From assembly GCF_030272615.1 (NCBI RefSeq), contig NC_081415.1, positions 187,423,770 to 187,487,769 on the forward strand: 64,000 bases of DNA, read 5' to 3'. This stretch comes from Cryptomeria japonica (taxonomy: Eukaryota; Streptophyta; Pinopsida; Cupressales; Cupressaceae). Position 1 is the first letter of the stretch, and each line of letters starts with the position of its first letter. Both the position numbers and the translations under genes were made by a program. Under the pieces are notes generated by a model, which was given only the letters and a program-made list of their open reading frames with translations, did no database searches and was not told where the DNA came from. Positions 45,021 to 56,580 of this stretch are shown here, in pieces.

Positions 45021-46601
45021 TGTAACAGAACATTGTAAAAATGACCCTGTAACTGAAAAAAAGAAAATTTCTTAGGTTTGTGGAAGCCCACCATAGGTTC
45101 GATTTTTACTAACTAATTGTCTCTTGTGCAGGTCTAAAAACCAATCTCTTAAAATCTAAAAACTTCCTTTTGGTGTTTTAAAAATTAAACAACACAAAAT
45201 TTGCTTTTTTTTGCAAGCTTAGGATCAAAATTTGTGTTTGGTGCTATAAAATTGAACAAAACAAACTTTTGTTTATTGCAAGTTTAGGCTTAACTTTTCA
45301 TTTGGTGCTTAAAAATCAACAAAAACAAATCCATTTCTAGCATCAAACTAAAACAAAAATTTACAAGCCACACTTCAAATTTTGGTGCAATTAAAAACTT
45401 ACAATCCACTTGTTTCAATTTTTGCAAGCGACTTACTTCAAGCAAACATGCTTTTTTATTAAATTGACCAGGATTTCATTTTCCTAGTTACTTAAACATA
45501 TTGCCTTTGAAGTAAAAAGGAACATCATGATTGTTGGAGCAACATCTCCAAATAGTTAGAAGGCATTGCGATGATGGGTTAAAAAGAACAAGTGAATTTC
45601 ATGCTTGGCACACTTGTGCAAAAAGGTTGGTCGAGTGGTCCTACTTCTAACACACACTATCCTCTCCCTTGGCTTTCGTGGTCCTAGGTGCAAGAGAAAA
45701 GTGTTAGTAACACTCAAATTTTTATCTTTTTAAGAGAGGCCTGCCAAGAGACACATCACTCTTGGGAACGACCTCGCACGGTAAATCCTTCGAGCCGCTA
45801 TAAAAATCAGGTGAGAGCGAAAGGTGTAGCCTTGGGTATAGATGTTCCTACAGTGTAACTTGTCGAAAGGACAAATGGCCCCCACCACAAGTTACAAGGC
45901 TCTTAAGTGAGTCACTGCAGAATGAACTTATGTCCAAAGACATCGAAAATGACTAAACACCTTTAAGTAGTAGCCCACCCGTTCTATTGATTGAGAATAT
46001 TTCAGATATAATTCAGTGCAAGAGCATAGATGGTTTTTCTCCCAAGATACTCGCCATACATATTTCCTTGAGTAGAAACATAGCTTTTTGAAAGGTCACT
46101 TGTGGCTTGATAAAAGTGGTGACTCCCCCATCATAGGGATCATCTATTTGTTATACTCGCACAAGACTTAGTATATCACATCCTTACCTGCCATGGTGGG
46201 ATTCATAAGGTATGTAGTACCAAAGTCGAAGAAATATCAAGATGTGGGTTGAATTTATCACAACTGGCCATTTGACCTTAGGGATACAAAGTGTTTGAAG
46301 TGTTTGAAGTGTTAGTCAAGACCAAGTACAAATTAAGCTGACTTCAGGCTTTGGAAATAAAACACCTAAATTACACTTAAAGGAAAGAGTCATACAAAGT
46401 TCAAAGATTGGGTTGATCTAGACCCATACTCATTTGTGCCTTTTTAAGGCAACATTCTTGTGTTTGTGTGCTTGCTTTGTTTTCTTGTCAAAGAAGAATC
46501 AACAATCAAATTCTCAAAACAAGTATTCATCCAACCAAACATCTTTCAAAAACAACCAAAAATATCAAAAACAAAGTGCAAACAACAAAGTATTAAACTT
46601 T
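45021..46601 (+). other. Untranslated leader of element D
   Basis: No protein gene. The first part is rich in poly-T and AAAACAAA runs. The end (from about 46155) matches the leader of element C. Packaging or dimerisation signals would be expected in this region but cannot be recognised by eye. Confidence 0.5.
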
Positions 46602-46985
46602 ATGACCATTCTTCACATCTTGTTAAAGAAGAATTGTCATCAGATCATCAACTTGAAAAGAAGACAATTGAGCTCAAAGGCTTTAATCAAAAGGAGGAAA
46701 TTCTTCTATCTCAATAGACAAATCTTTGTCTCCCATAGAGTTTTTCTACATCACATGCATCTCTACCTTCAAGGCAAAACAAACGAATTTGATTTAGAGT
46801 CATTGAACCACGGAGATTTTATGCAATATAGAGCTTTGAGTTATCACAAAAACCAAGGAGGCAAGATTAACCCCAACTTCTTCCCAAACATTTGTATCAC
46901 ATACAACATAGCTCGAGAAATGCCACCAATGCCCGAAAGGGAAGAGGTAGAATTTGTTCCATTCGTGACACAAAGATTTTATTGA
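46602..46985 (+). CDS. Conserved leader ORF upstream of gag (127 aa), element D copy
   Basis: Open from ATG 46602 (MTILHIL) to TGA 46983-46985. It is the counterpart of 33382-33765 with equal length and no gaps; most differences are conservative (K/R, L/F, S/T, D/E). An upstream extension to 46434 exists, but there the two copies diverge, so the downstream Met is the better start. It lies 450 bp before gag. No known domain. The central IKRRKFFYLN block could bind nucleic acid, but that is inference. Confidence 0.6.
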   Translation: MTILHILLKKNCHQIINLKRRQLSSKALIKRRKFFYLNRQIFVSHRVFLHHMHLYLQGKTNEFDLESLNHGDFMQYRALSYHKNQGGKINPNFFPNICITYNIAREMPPMPEREEVEFVPFVTQRFY

Positions 46986-47433
46986 AGTTAAAACATTTCA
47001 TCCATTATCTGACTCATACATCATCACTTCATCATCAATCCGTTCCAACTCTCAAAACATTAAGAGGTTCTTTTCCCAAGTTCTCTTTTTAGATATTTCT
47101 TGAATCAAACACATCACATCACTTTTTAGATTGTTTCTACATCTAGGATAAGCTCATCCGAAGAGACACATCTACGCAGCTTAAAACTAGTTCATGAGTG
47201 AATCCTCTCATTACTAGGTAGTTAAATCTGTAACACATCTTAGATTTCTCTACACCTTATCACATCAAACCTTATCAAAAACAAACAAGCAATTCAAAGA
47301 AGGAATTTCGGTTACATCTACCTTAAAAGTGCTAGAGATCCACATGCAACACAATTCACCAACCATCAATCTTTCATTTCATCAACAACTCATCATCATT
47401 TTCACTCAACTTCAACAGAAACTTGTAAACAAA

Positions 47434-48672
47434 ATGGCTCACACCTGATCACACTCAAGGCAACAAGAAGTAGAAATTAAAGAAGAGGAGGAAAATCTCA
47501 ATGAATTCCAAGAAGCACTTGGAGGAAATACGAATGATGAAAACCCAAGTACTCCTACTCCTGCAACAATAGAAAGGGCCATGCATAACCCTCTCTTTAA
47601 CAGACTTTTTGAAGAAATACTTAGGAGCAATGCAAATGCTCACTTTTTAAAGCTCGCTCAAGAAGGAGCAAAACTCCCCTCTAACTTTGATCTTGCCCAA
47701 TTAAGACAAGCATCGGAATGAAAAAGTCGCCATGAAGAGGAAAGCGGTAGAGATCCCATCAGATATAACATTCCTCGAGGTAACCCACCACCTCCTCCTC
47801 CAAATGAAATGGAGATGTTGTGGCAACAAGTTGAGAATCTCATCCAACAACTTCATAGTGGTGTCAAGACTAACCAATTCTCACTCAATGACATCTGTCC
47901 CTATCCTTTTGATAAGAATCTTTATATGCCACCTTTTCCACGTGGATTCGAAACACCCAAATTGGAAAAATATAGAGGAAAGGGAGATCCTCGTGATCAT
48001 GTCAGAGAATTTCATTCCGCTTGCCTCGAAGTGGCATATGAAGACACATACCTAATTCACCTTTTTCTCCAAAGCTTGGGAGGAACAACCACATCATGGT
48101 TTTCCTGACTACCAGGTAGCATTAGAACATTTGAGGAACTCATCTAGAAGTTCCTAGCACATTACTCTCATAACATTGAAGACGACATCACCATGGCTGA
48201 TCTGTGCAACACTAAACAAAAACCAGGTGAACTATTCTCAATATTCCTGCAACAATGGCGTCAAATGTCTAGCAGACGTTCTCTTCAGTTACCTGAACAA
48301 GAACTAGTGGAAATATTCATTTCCAACTTAAACGAAGAAATGGAATTTCACCTGGATGTCAAAGACACAGACTCTTTTAATGACATGATCACCAAGGGTT
48401 TGAAATGTGAGCGGGCTGTCATCAAGAAAGGACTTATCAAAATCTATAATGAACCAAAGGATGGTCCTCGCCCACGCTTCAATAGTGATAAACCAAGCTT
48501 CTGGAACAAAAACAAGAATATCGTCAATGATGGGGTTGTGGATGCCAGGACTATAAAAAGTGCACAACCTGTGGTTTGGTTCACAGGACAAAATCCTCCA
48601 CCTCAGAATAACACAAATGTCCCTTCAAATCAAGGTTGCATCACATCTCATGATGAACCTAGACCTCATTAG
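47434..48672 (+). pseudogene. Element D gag
   Basis: The frame starts at ATG 47434 (MAHT) and matches element C throughout. Residues about 40-110 are a charged N-terminus (ATIERAMHNPLFNRLFEEIL). A proline run (NPPPPPPNEMEM) follows, then the Retrotrans_gag domain (GDPRDHVREFHSACLEVAYE, SLGGTTTSWFS, FSIFLQQWRQMSSR). Stops lie at 47446, 47719, 48106 (CGA in C), 48145 (CAG in C) and 48670. The frame then continues without shift into the knuckle and protease. Confidence 0.85.
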
Positions 48673-48723
48673 CAAAAACAAAAATGAACATACACTCCCT
48701 TAGGGGAATCCATTGAAATAGTA

Positions 48724-50061
48724 TTGCGACAACTCATTTCTCAAAATTTGGTCACTCTACCTAAAACATCAAACTATGAACCTCAAGTCAAACCTGCATG
48801 GTGGAGAGATATTGAACACTATGATTTCCACCAAGGGAGAGGACACAAGACAAGTAATTGTCACCGATTGAAAGATCTTATTGACCGAGGAGAAATTGAA
48901 ATTGAAGGACATGACCCAAAAACAACAAACAATGATCATTTGATGTTCAAAAATCCACTTCCATCACAAGATCAAAGGGGTCCTTCCACTTCCAGGTGAG
49001 GCACTGATACCACTGATTATACACAGGCTGCATATAATTATACTATAAATCACCTGTATGATGCCAGTGAACAAATTGCAATGATAACCATAAAAAATCC
49101 CAACTCCAATTGCAATGTTGTTACACGTCGTGACAAGCTTACCATAAAGGCATCTCCACAAGGCACCACCTCCATACCAAAGCAGTACAATCTTGTGGAA
49201 CAATTAGACAAAATGCCTGCGCTTATATCCATTTTAAAACTATTGCGCCTATCTCCATCTCATAAAACAATCTTGGATCAAGCTCTCCAAGAGGTGTCAG
49301 TCCCTGCAAACCTGAATACAGACCAATTTCAAGCCATGTTTGGAAGTCTAAAGTCATCACCTTGTCTCACTTTTTCCGAAAGTGACAACTCTTCCTTCCA
49401 GCAACTTCATAATGCTTTGCTACACATTGAAGGCTTTATCAACCAACATAGGATCAAGCGAGTCTTGATCGATAATGGAGCAGGCTTAAATATTTGTATA
49501 CTATAGTTGGTCATAGCATTGGGATATCCAATAGAATTAGTGGATCCTCGCAAGAAGATCACAATCAAAGACTATGATGATGCGGAGCGTTCCTCCAAAG
49601 GAGTTGTGGTACTACCAATCCGAGTGGGCCTTGTGGTAAAGCACATCATCTGTCAGGTTTTGGACCTTCCTCTACCATACAATCTATTGTTAGGAAGACC
49701 TTGGATACATGCCATGCAAGCCGTTCCATCTACCTACCATCAATGTATCAAGTTCCCACATAATGGTGTAGAGATCACAATCCTGGGCGATTCGAATCCC
49801 TTTGCATATTGTCATAATATCAGCCATCAACCAGAGATTACCGTTCCTAATAATAGAGAAGCTATTTCCTCCACATCATATATAAGTCCAGCCTCTCTTG
49901 CTAGTTCAAACACCACTATACCTAAGCAAGAAAAGCTTAAGATGAAAATAGCAGAGGAAGGTCCTAGGGAATACAACTTAAGTCAACTCTTTTGTGTGGG
50001 ACAAATGCCCACTTCTCCTAGAACAATGGTAAACCGCAACAGTTACTCCAGCAACCACTGA
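48724..50061 (+). pseudogene. Element D nucleocapsid knuckle and protease
   Basis: HYDFHQGRGHKTSNCHRLKDLI (48812-48880) fits the C-x2-H-x4-GH-T-x2-C knuckle of Tat gag proteins with the first Cys changed to Tyr. The retropepsin active site is RVLIDNGAGLNIC (about 49462-49500), with DNG in place of DTG/DSG. It is followed by a TAG at 49504, then [20 protein letters not shown]. Retropepsin would cut the polyprotein in the particle. The frame is lost near 50030. Confidence 0.8.
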
Positions 50062-51420
50062 TCACACCAGCATGTGCTTTAACGCCTTTCATCCTTGGCA
50101 AGAGTCAAGAAGAAGAAACCCAAGATGAGGACTTAGCGGAATGGATCTTTAAAGATCCCATCACCACTGATATACCGCAAGCTATGCTTCCTATGGATCA
50201 ATATGGCAAAGGCCTCCTCATTATGCAAAGAATGGAGTATGTTGGTTAGAGTGCTTTGGGATATTGCAAACAAGGATGACATGAACCTCTGCTGCTGGAA
50301 TTAAAGTCCAAAGGTAATACAGGCCTAGGCTTTGAAAAGGAGATCTTTCCTAAACTCAGATTCAAAAGAAAACCCAACAAACCACTATATCAGCCTATTA
50401 CAAAGAGGACACCTTTCATTATCAAAGTAGCATCAAACACCATCACAACTACCCCACCGAGGCTCAAAATCTCAACACAACCATCTACAATGCCAATCAT
50501 CCCACCAAGTGAACTAGTAATCCCATCAGTAGTAGCAATAACATCAATAACACCATTAACAGTAGCAACTATGTCAGAACCCGTAGCAACATATACAACA
50601 CCAACAGTTCCAGTAGAAGCAACTGAGTCAACACTACCGATACTCCCCGTATCGGATTCCTTGATCTCCATCATCCTTCCTGCAACGCCGATCATATCAT
50701 CTACAAAGGTACATCAACTGATTACACCTGCAGTGTTTAACTCAAAGGACATCCCAATATGGTATAGTAATCAGATGCTGGAAAGTGAGTCAGAGACTGA
50801 CTCACATGAATGGGAATTTGATTCCATTTAGCTTAATACTTTAGATGAGGAAGACAGATCAATACCTCCACCACGCAAAGACATCCCTGTTTATGGAGAA
50901 GCACATATAAAGACATCTTGGGTTCTTGAGTTGGAAACATCTTCCACAGACCCTACGTCTCATCCTATGCCTGATTTTGACAGGGAGAGTACCATCAATG
51001 ACCTTCACCACAACATCTTAACCCTCACTGATACATCTAATGAACTTAACCTAATCGATGAAGTAATGCCTATTATCCATCCTGAACTCATCGAATGGAA
51101 CCAACCAAATCCCCCATGTCTTGACCTCTTCCAAAATGATGAGGACATCATTGACTTTTTGGAATTAAGGGATAACCTACCAAGCGGGGATCACAAAGCT
51201 GGATTCGCCATAGAACTAAATAGTGCAGCATACTTCAGGGTAGATGCCAAACCTTTCAGTTGCAAAAATATAACAATAAAACATGGATCTTCCAGTGAAA
51301 ACCACACTGTGGCACTGTTTGATCCCACAAAATTAAAAGGAAAGAGCATATCCAATGGTGAAAACCTCTTTGGGGCACCTGAGGATGAAGGGTTTGACAT
51401 TCTCCCTACTAGTACACAAT
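50062..51420 (+). pseudogene. Element D protease-RT linker
   Basis: A Thr/Pro/Val-rich low-complexity part (about 50400-50710) is followed by NSKDIPIWYSNQMLESESET, DEVMPIIHPELIEWNQPN and a block ending NLFGAPEDEGFDILPTST. It is shared by A, C, D and E. No domain known. At least one frameshift. Confidence 0.6.
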
Positions 51421-51464
51421 AAGAATGATCAACGATTCTCATCGAGGAAACCAAAGAATACAAT

Positions 51465-52450
51465 GTGGGAACTCCTGAGACTCCTCACCTCATACATCTG
51501 GCATCTCTTCTCACTCCAGAGGAACAACCTAAATTTATAGAGTTCTTTCAAAAGCATCATATCAACTTTGCATGGTCATATGTAGACATGCCTGGGCTTG
51601 ATCTTGATTTAGTCATGCATCACCTCATCATAGCAGAAGGAGCCAAACCTGTCAAGCAAAAACTTCATAAGATGCATCCTCAGATTGCAGTGCTAGTCAA
51701 AACAGAACTCAAGAAACTCCTAGATGTTGGTTTCATTAGACCAATTGATTATGCAGATTGGATCTCTAACATTGTGCTTGTCAGCAAACAAAAAGGGGGC
51801 ATCCACATTTGTACCGACTTCAGATATCTGAATAAGGCATGTCCTAAAGATGACTTCCCCCTACCAAATATCAACATCATAGTAGACCTAACAGTAGGAC
51901 ATGCCATGCTTTCACTCATGGATGGCTTTTCAGGATATAATCAAATAAAGATTGCACTAGAGGACCAATATAAGACATCCTTCACATGTCCATGGGGCAC
52001 ATATTGCTGGAATGTAATGCCTTTCGGCCTCAAGAATGCAGGAGCAACCTATCAATGAGCAATGACCACCATTTTCCATGACATGATGCATACTATGATG
52101 AAAGATTATGTTGATGACTTACTAGCAAAATCACTCACTAGAGAAGGTCATCTTGACATATTAGATAAAATATTTGATAGACTAGAACAATACCATGTTC
52201 GACTCAACCCAAAGAAATGTGTCTTTGGAGTAACCTCCGGGAAGCTTCTAGATTACATTGTCTCAAGCAAAGGTATTAAGGTCGACCCAGCAAAGGTAAA
52301 AGCAATCATGGACATGCCACCACCAAAGAACATCAGTCAGCTAAGGAAATTACAAGGACGGCTACAATCCATCGGAAGGTTCATTGCACAATTGGCATAT
52401 AAGTGTCATCCTTTTACACACCTGCTACACAAGAACATCCGCTTTTAGTG
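51465..52450 (+). pseudogene. Element D reverse transcriptase
   Basis: RT motifs in order: GFIRPIDYADWISNIVLV, CTDFRYLNKACPKDDFPLP (first catalytic Asp region, usually VDYR-LN), GHAMLSLMDGFSGYNQIKI, TFCPWGTY-CWNVMPFGLKNAGATYQ region (a TGA follows at 52056), the catalytic box YVDD at 52107-52118, and PKKCVFGVTSGKLLDYIVSS. The thumb with PPPKNISQLRKLQGRLQ follows. Apart from the single TGA this RT is close to open. Confidence 0.9.
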
Positions 52451-53560
52451 GGATGCCCAATGCTAGCAATTATTCCAGATGCTTAAGATTATCTCATGAG
52501 TACACCATTGTTGATCCCACCAGATCCAAGTCGACCTCTACTACTCTATATATCAGCGACAAGTACGGCATTGGGTGTACTATTGGCACAACATAATGCA
52601 GAAGGGAAAGAGTGTGTTGTTTACTATATCTCTTGCATACTAGTTGGCTATGAACTCAATTACATACCTATTGAGCGAGCTTGCCTAGCAGTGATCTTGG
52701 CCGCCACTAAACTAAGGCACTATCTGTTAACACACAAAGTACAACTCATTGCAAAGATTGATACACTCAAGTATTTACTCAGCAAAGCAGCATTGACAGG
52801 CCGCCTGGCCAAATGGGTGATGATTCTAAGTGAATTCGATATCGAGTACGTAGACTGTAAAGCTATCAAAGGTCAAGTTATTGCAGATCAGTTGGCCGAT
52901 ACACCACTCATAGGCGATCATCCTTTCATTTCCAATTTTCCAGATGAAGAGATATTCATGATCACAAAAGCACAACCATGGAAACTATACTTTGATGGTT
53001 CATACACTAGGCATGGCTCGTGGGCAAGCATTCTATTTATCACACCTCAAGGTGACAACATCCCAAAGTCTTATAGGCTCACATTTCCATGCACTAACAA
53101 CATAGCAGAGTATGAGGCCTTGATCACAGGACTCAGGCTAGCCGTACAATGGAAATTACAAAAACTACAAGTATATGGCGACTCACAATTGGCCATTCGA
53201 CAAGCAACTGATGAATATCAGACAAAGGATGATAAACTCATGCCATACAAGCAAATGGTGGACAATCTAAAGTCATCATTTACTACAATTTCCTTTGAGA
53301 AGATACCAAGAGATTAGAATCGAGCTGCTGACGCTATGGCTACCATCGCATCTCTCCTAGATCTTCCACAGAATTCAATACACTACGAATTCCTGGTAGA
53401 ACAGCTTTGGATCCCTATTTATGATATCCCCAAATCCGAGATGATATGCCACCTTGTCGGTTCCGAATCCCCATGGTATGGTGAATTCTACACCTATCTT
53501 CATGATCACACCCTTCCTCCCAACTAATCAAATAACCAACGTAAAACCTTCATTCACCAA
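52451..53560 (+). pseudogene. Element D RNase H 1 and second (Tat-type) RNase H
   Basis: RNase H 1: PLLLYISATSTALGVLLAQH, YYISCILVGYELNY, ERACLAVILAATKLRHYLL. RNase H 2, found only in the Tat/Ogre branch, has YFDGSYTRHG (Asp), NNIAEYEALITGLRLAV (Glu), YGDSQLAIRQ (Asp) and NRAADAMATIASLL (Asp), with a TAG at 53315 (CAG in B). The four catalytic acidic residues are all present. The frame differs from RT by one shift near 52450. The enzyme removes RNA from the RNA:DNA hybrid during reverse transcription. Confidence 0.9.
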
Positions 53561-53915
53561 ACTGCTCGATATACCATTATTGCCGAAACCCTATATCGAT
53601 GCAGTCTTGATGGTACTCTCCTTCGATGTCCGGAACAAGATGAGATAACAAAGGCCTTGGAAGAGGTACATGAAGGAATTTGTGGAACTCATGCAAGCGG
53701 TCCATCACTAGCCAAGAAACTCCTGTGCAATGGATACTATTGGCCCTCTATGGAAAAAGACTCCTACTACTTTGTTAGGAAGTGTAAGAAATGCCAAATT
53801 CATGGAGACCTGATACATGCACCGGCACAAGAATTGAAACCCATCACAACACCATGGCCTTTTTGTCAATGGGGCCTTGACATTGTGGGTAAAATCCATC
53901 CATCTTTGGCATCGA
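53561..53915 (+). pseudogene. Element D integrase: HHCC finger only
   Basis: VHEGICGTHASGPSLAKKLL and YFVRKCKKCQIHGDLIHAP form the HHCC zinc finger. WGLDIVGKIHPS contains the first catalytic Asp of the core. Similarity to element E stops there and untranslated sequence begins, so the remaining D and E residues of the core and the C-terminus are deleted. The element cannot make a working integrase. Confidence 0.85.
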
Positions 53916-54705
53916 GAGATTTTCACACAAACTGGGACATTCCTTATCTTGCAATAAAAAAGCGCTACAACAACACGACAATAGCATTGCTTAAACACAA
54001 AAGTGCTCAATAGTGCTCATACATCAAAAGCACCTAAACTAGCCTACAATAGCACTAAAATTTTCAAAAGTGCTCAAATAGCACCTCAATAGCGCCATTG
54101 CGGCACAATAGCGCTAGTTAATTGGACAATAGCACCAAAACATAGTTTCAGTGCTATTATCCCGACTCAACTTCGACTCAACAAAAAACATGACCAAAAT
54201 GCATAAAAATTAAAAATTCAAATTTGCGTACCGCTAGTCCATAGTTGTCTGGCCACTCGAACCGACGAACTCACTCAAAACGGTGCTCTGCAACTGGTAC
54301 CGGCATCCTGACTGCTGCTCGCTCGCTCTCAAAAGTCAATCTCAGAGCTCTGGTTTCACACTAGTCGCGATAACAAATGATCTTGTTTTCACCCCTTTCT
54401 CCCTATTTAAACCCTTCGCAGTCACCATAATTTTCCCCCACTCATCGCCGTGGTCCCCGTGAGCTTCCCGAGCCTCCCATTTCTCCATTTCCCCCCTGAT
54501 TTCTTCTATTTTTCACCCGCGTTGCTAACTTCTTCTCTTCTACCACCCTGCCAATTTTCATTCTTTTTTGAGAGATCGCCCAATTTTTTGAAATTTTTCG
54601 ACCCATCTCTCGAGGGGGCATACCACCCACTAAATTAACATTTATGGGGCATATTCTTCACACCTATTTTATTTCTTTGAAACGACGCGATAAAACTGCA
54701 CCGTC
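53916..54705 (+). other. Element D 3' untranslated region with inverse AGCGCT repeats
   Basis: 53950-54130 holds CAATAGCAC, AAAAGTGCTCAATAG and CAATAGCGCTAG copies that read as the reverse complement of the leader minisatellite. 54285-54700 matches the 3' end of element F (62990-63390). No protein gene is supported; an open frame at 54450-54638 is untranslated sequence. Confidence 0.65.
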
Positions 54706-54720
54706 TCAAAGAGAGACAAA
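54706..54720 (+). promoter_or_regulatory. Element D polypurine tract
   Basis: TCAAAGAGAGACAAA lies against the 3' LTR. Elements E and F have CAAAGAGGGGCAAA at the same place. Confidence 0.8.
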
Positions 54721-56127
54721 TGTAGTCACATAAATCTATCCAGTTTAATTAAATGAATATTTGCTATTTATTTGATTAAAAATCCACTAAGCCATTAGTT
54801 AATTAAATTAATATTTAATTAATTCATCCTCAAACATTTTTCTATTAATTAAATAAATTATTCAATTTATTTTAATTAATTCATTAAACCAAATTCACAA
54901 TCAATTAAATGAATAAAATCTATTTATTTAATTAAATCCCCTTATTCCTCTTTTAAATAAATTAAATTAAACATTTATTTAAATCATTATCCCCCCCCAC
55001 TTGCATTTTCCTACAAATGCAACTTGCACACATTTATTGAAATAAATGATTTTTATTTCAATAAAATCCTATTTTCCCTCACCCACCAAATCCACTTACA
55101 TTCCTAAACCCCCTTCTAGATTTTTCTAACCCTTTCCTAATTAACCTAATCCATCCCTTAATTATTGTCACATTCCTAAGCAACTTGGAGTCACTTCTCA
55201 AAGACTTCAAAGTCTTTGAAAAGCATTTAATGCTTTGTGTGTTCAACAATTTAACCTATAAAGTCTTTGAAAACCACTAATGGCTCTTACATGACCATTA
55301 ATGGCTCTTACATAACCATTTATGGTTATTTCAACTTGCACTCATGTGTCTTCTCAAGCATTTATTGCTTTGACCATGTTTATCCCTCTTTCCTCTGCAC
55401 AAGAGTTTACCCATTAGATAAAAGCTTTATTCTTTGAATAAAGAATTTATTCATTCAACTAACCTTGACCTTAACTCCCAACATCATGTCAAGCATTTAA
55501 TGCTTATTCCCTCTTCTCTCAACCTATCTCACATTGGCACATGTCATCCTGGGATTGGGTTGAAAGCCCTCACATGGATCTCAAACCATTCAATCCTGAC
55601 CCTTGTTGAGATTGCTCAATCTCAACCATCCATTGCTCCATTTTTCCTATAAATAGAGCCCATTTCTTCATAATCAGGATCCTGAAAACTTGTATGCATT
55701 TAAGTTATAGGAATTTTGAGAGAGCATTTTAGCATAATCAACTCATATATTGTCATTTGGGTTAAAATAAATCATTTTAGTATCAATAGCTTAATATTAG
55801 CTTCTTTATTTACATTTAGAGCAATATTTCAATCTCAAACCTCCATAAGCATCCATAGTGCAAAAAGCTGCTAAGAGCTACACTATTTTGGAACTTGGAG
55901 AGGAGAGGAACAAGGGAGAAGAAACCAAGAGCATGTTAGGAGGCATTTGGAGATGCCTCGTCATATTTACCTTCTTAGTTAGATATTTTATCATGCTTTT
56001 GATATCTCTTTTGATATGCTTGTGTAGGAAAGTATTTTGTTTGTGATTTCTGACACTAACAGTTTCCTTTCTTCTCTTGTTTGTGTCTTGATATCATTGA
56101 CTAACCTTCCCTTTTTGTAGAGAATCA
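54721..56127 (+). mobile_element. Element D 3' LTR (1,407 bp)
   Basis: Begins TGTAGTCACATAAATCTATC and ends GTAGAGAATCA (GAGCATCA in the 5' LTR), with TATAAATA at 55648-55655. It is followed by the ACTAC target duplication and the resumed element E RNase H. Confidence 0.9.
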
Positions 56128-56580
56128 ACTACTTTAGTGGATCTATCTTTGCAATGATTTGTACTTTATGTGTTAATAGATAGTGCCTCAGTTTAGTTGC
56201 TGCCAAGATTACTACTAGGCAAGCTCGCTCAACAGGTGTGTAATTGAGTTCATAGCCAATGATTTTGTGAGAGATGTAGTAGATAGCACACTCTTTCCCT
56301 TCTGCATTGTGTTGAGCTAGGAGCACTCCCAATGTTGTATTTGTTGCCGAGATATAGAGTAATAAAGGCTTACTCAGATCCGATGGGATCAACAATGGTG
56401 TATTCATGAGATAATCCTTAAGCATTTGAAATGCTTGTTGTCATTTGGTATCCCATTGAAAGAGGATGTTCTTGTGTAGCAAGTGTGTAAAGGGGTGACA
56501 CTTATCTTCCAGTTGTGCAAAGAATCTTCAGATAGATTGTAGCCACCCTTGTAATGTCCTTAGTTGACTGATGTTCTTTG
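56128..56580 (-). pseudogene. Element E RNase H 1, right part
   Basis: The minus strand encodes MNTPLLIPSDLSKPLLLYIS, VLLAQHNAEGKECAIYYIS and AATKLRHYLLTHKVQIIAK, then is cut at 56133 by element D; the next residues are found from 43229 down. This resumption at the next codon proves the nesting order: E was there before D. Confidence 0.85.

Larger units (their letters stand above)
43230..56127 (+). mobile_element. Element D: full-length Ty3/gypsy, Tat lineage (12.9 kb)
   Basis: D has two direct LTRs of 1,407 bp each, a PBS, a leader ORF, gag-protease, RT, two RNase H domains, an integrase finger, a 3' untranslated region and a PPT. The host gene (element E RNase H) reads GAGTAAGTACTTTAGTGG when uninterrupted (as in fragment B, about 32753). 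Here it is split with AGTAT on the left (43225-43229) and ACTAC on the right (56128-56132), each one base from AGTAC. That is a 5-bp target duplication with two later mutations. Pol is decayed, and the integrase catalytic core is missing. Confidence 0.9.

Noticed and set aside
54450-54638. 62-codon frames on both strands, with a relative at 63188-63403
   Set aside because: They are the conserved 3' untranslated end shared by elements D and F, GC-richer than its surroundings but without a common frame.
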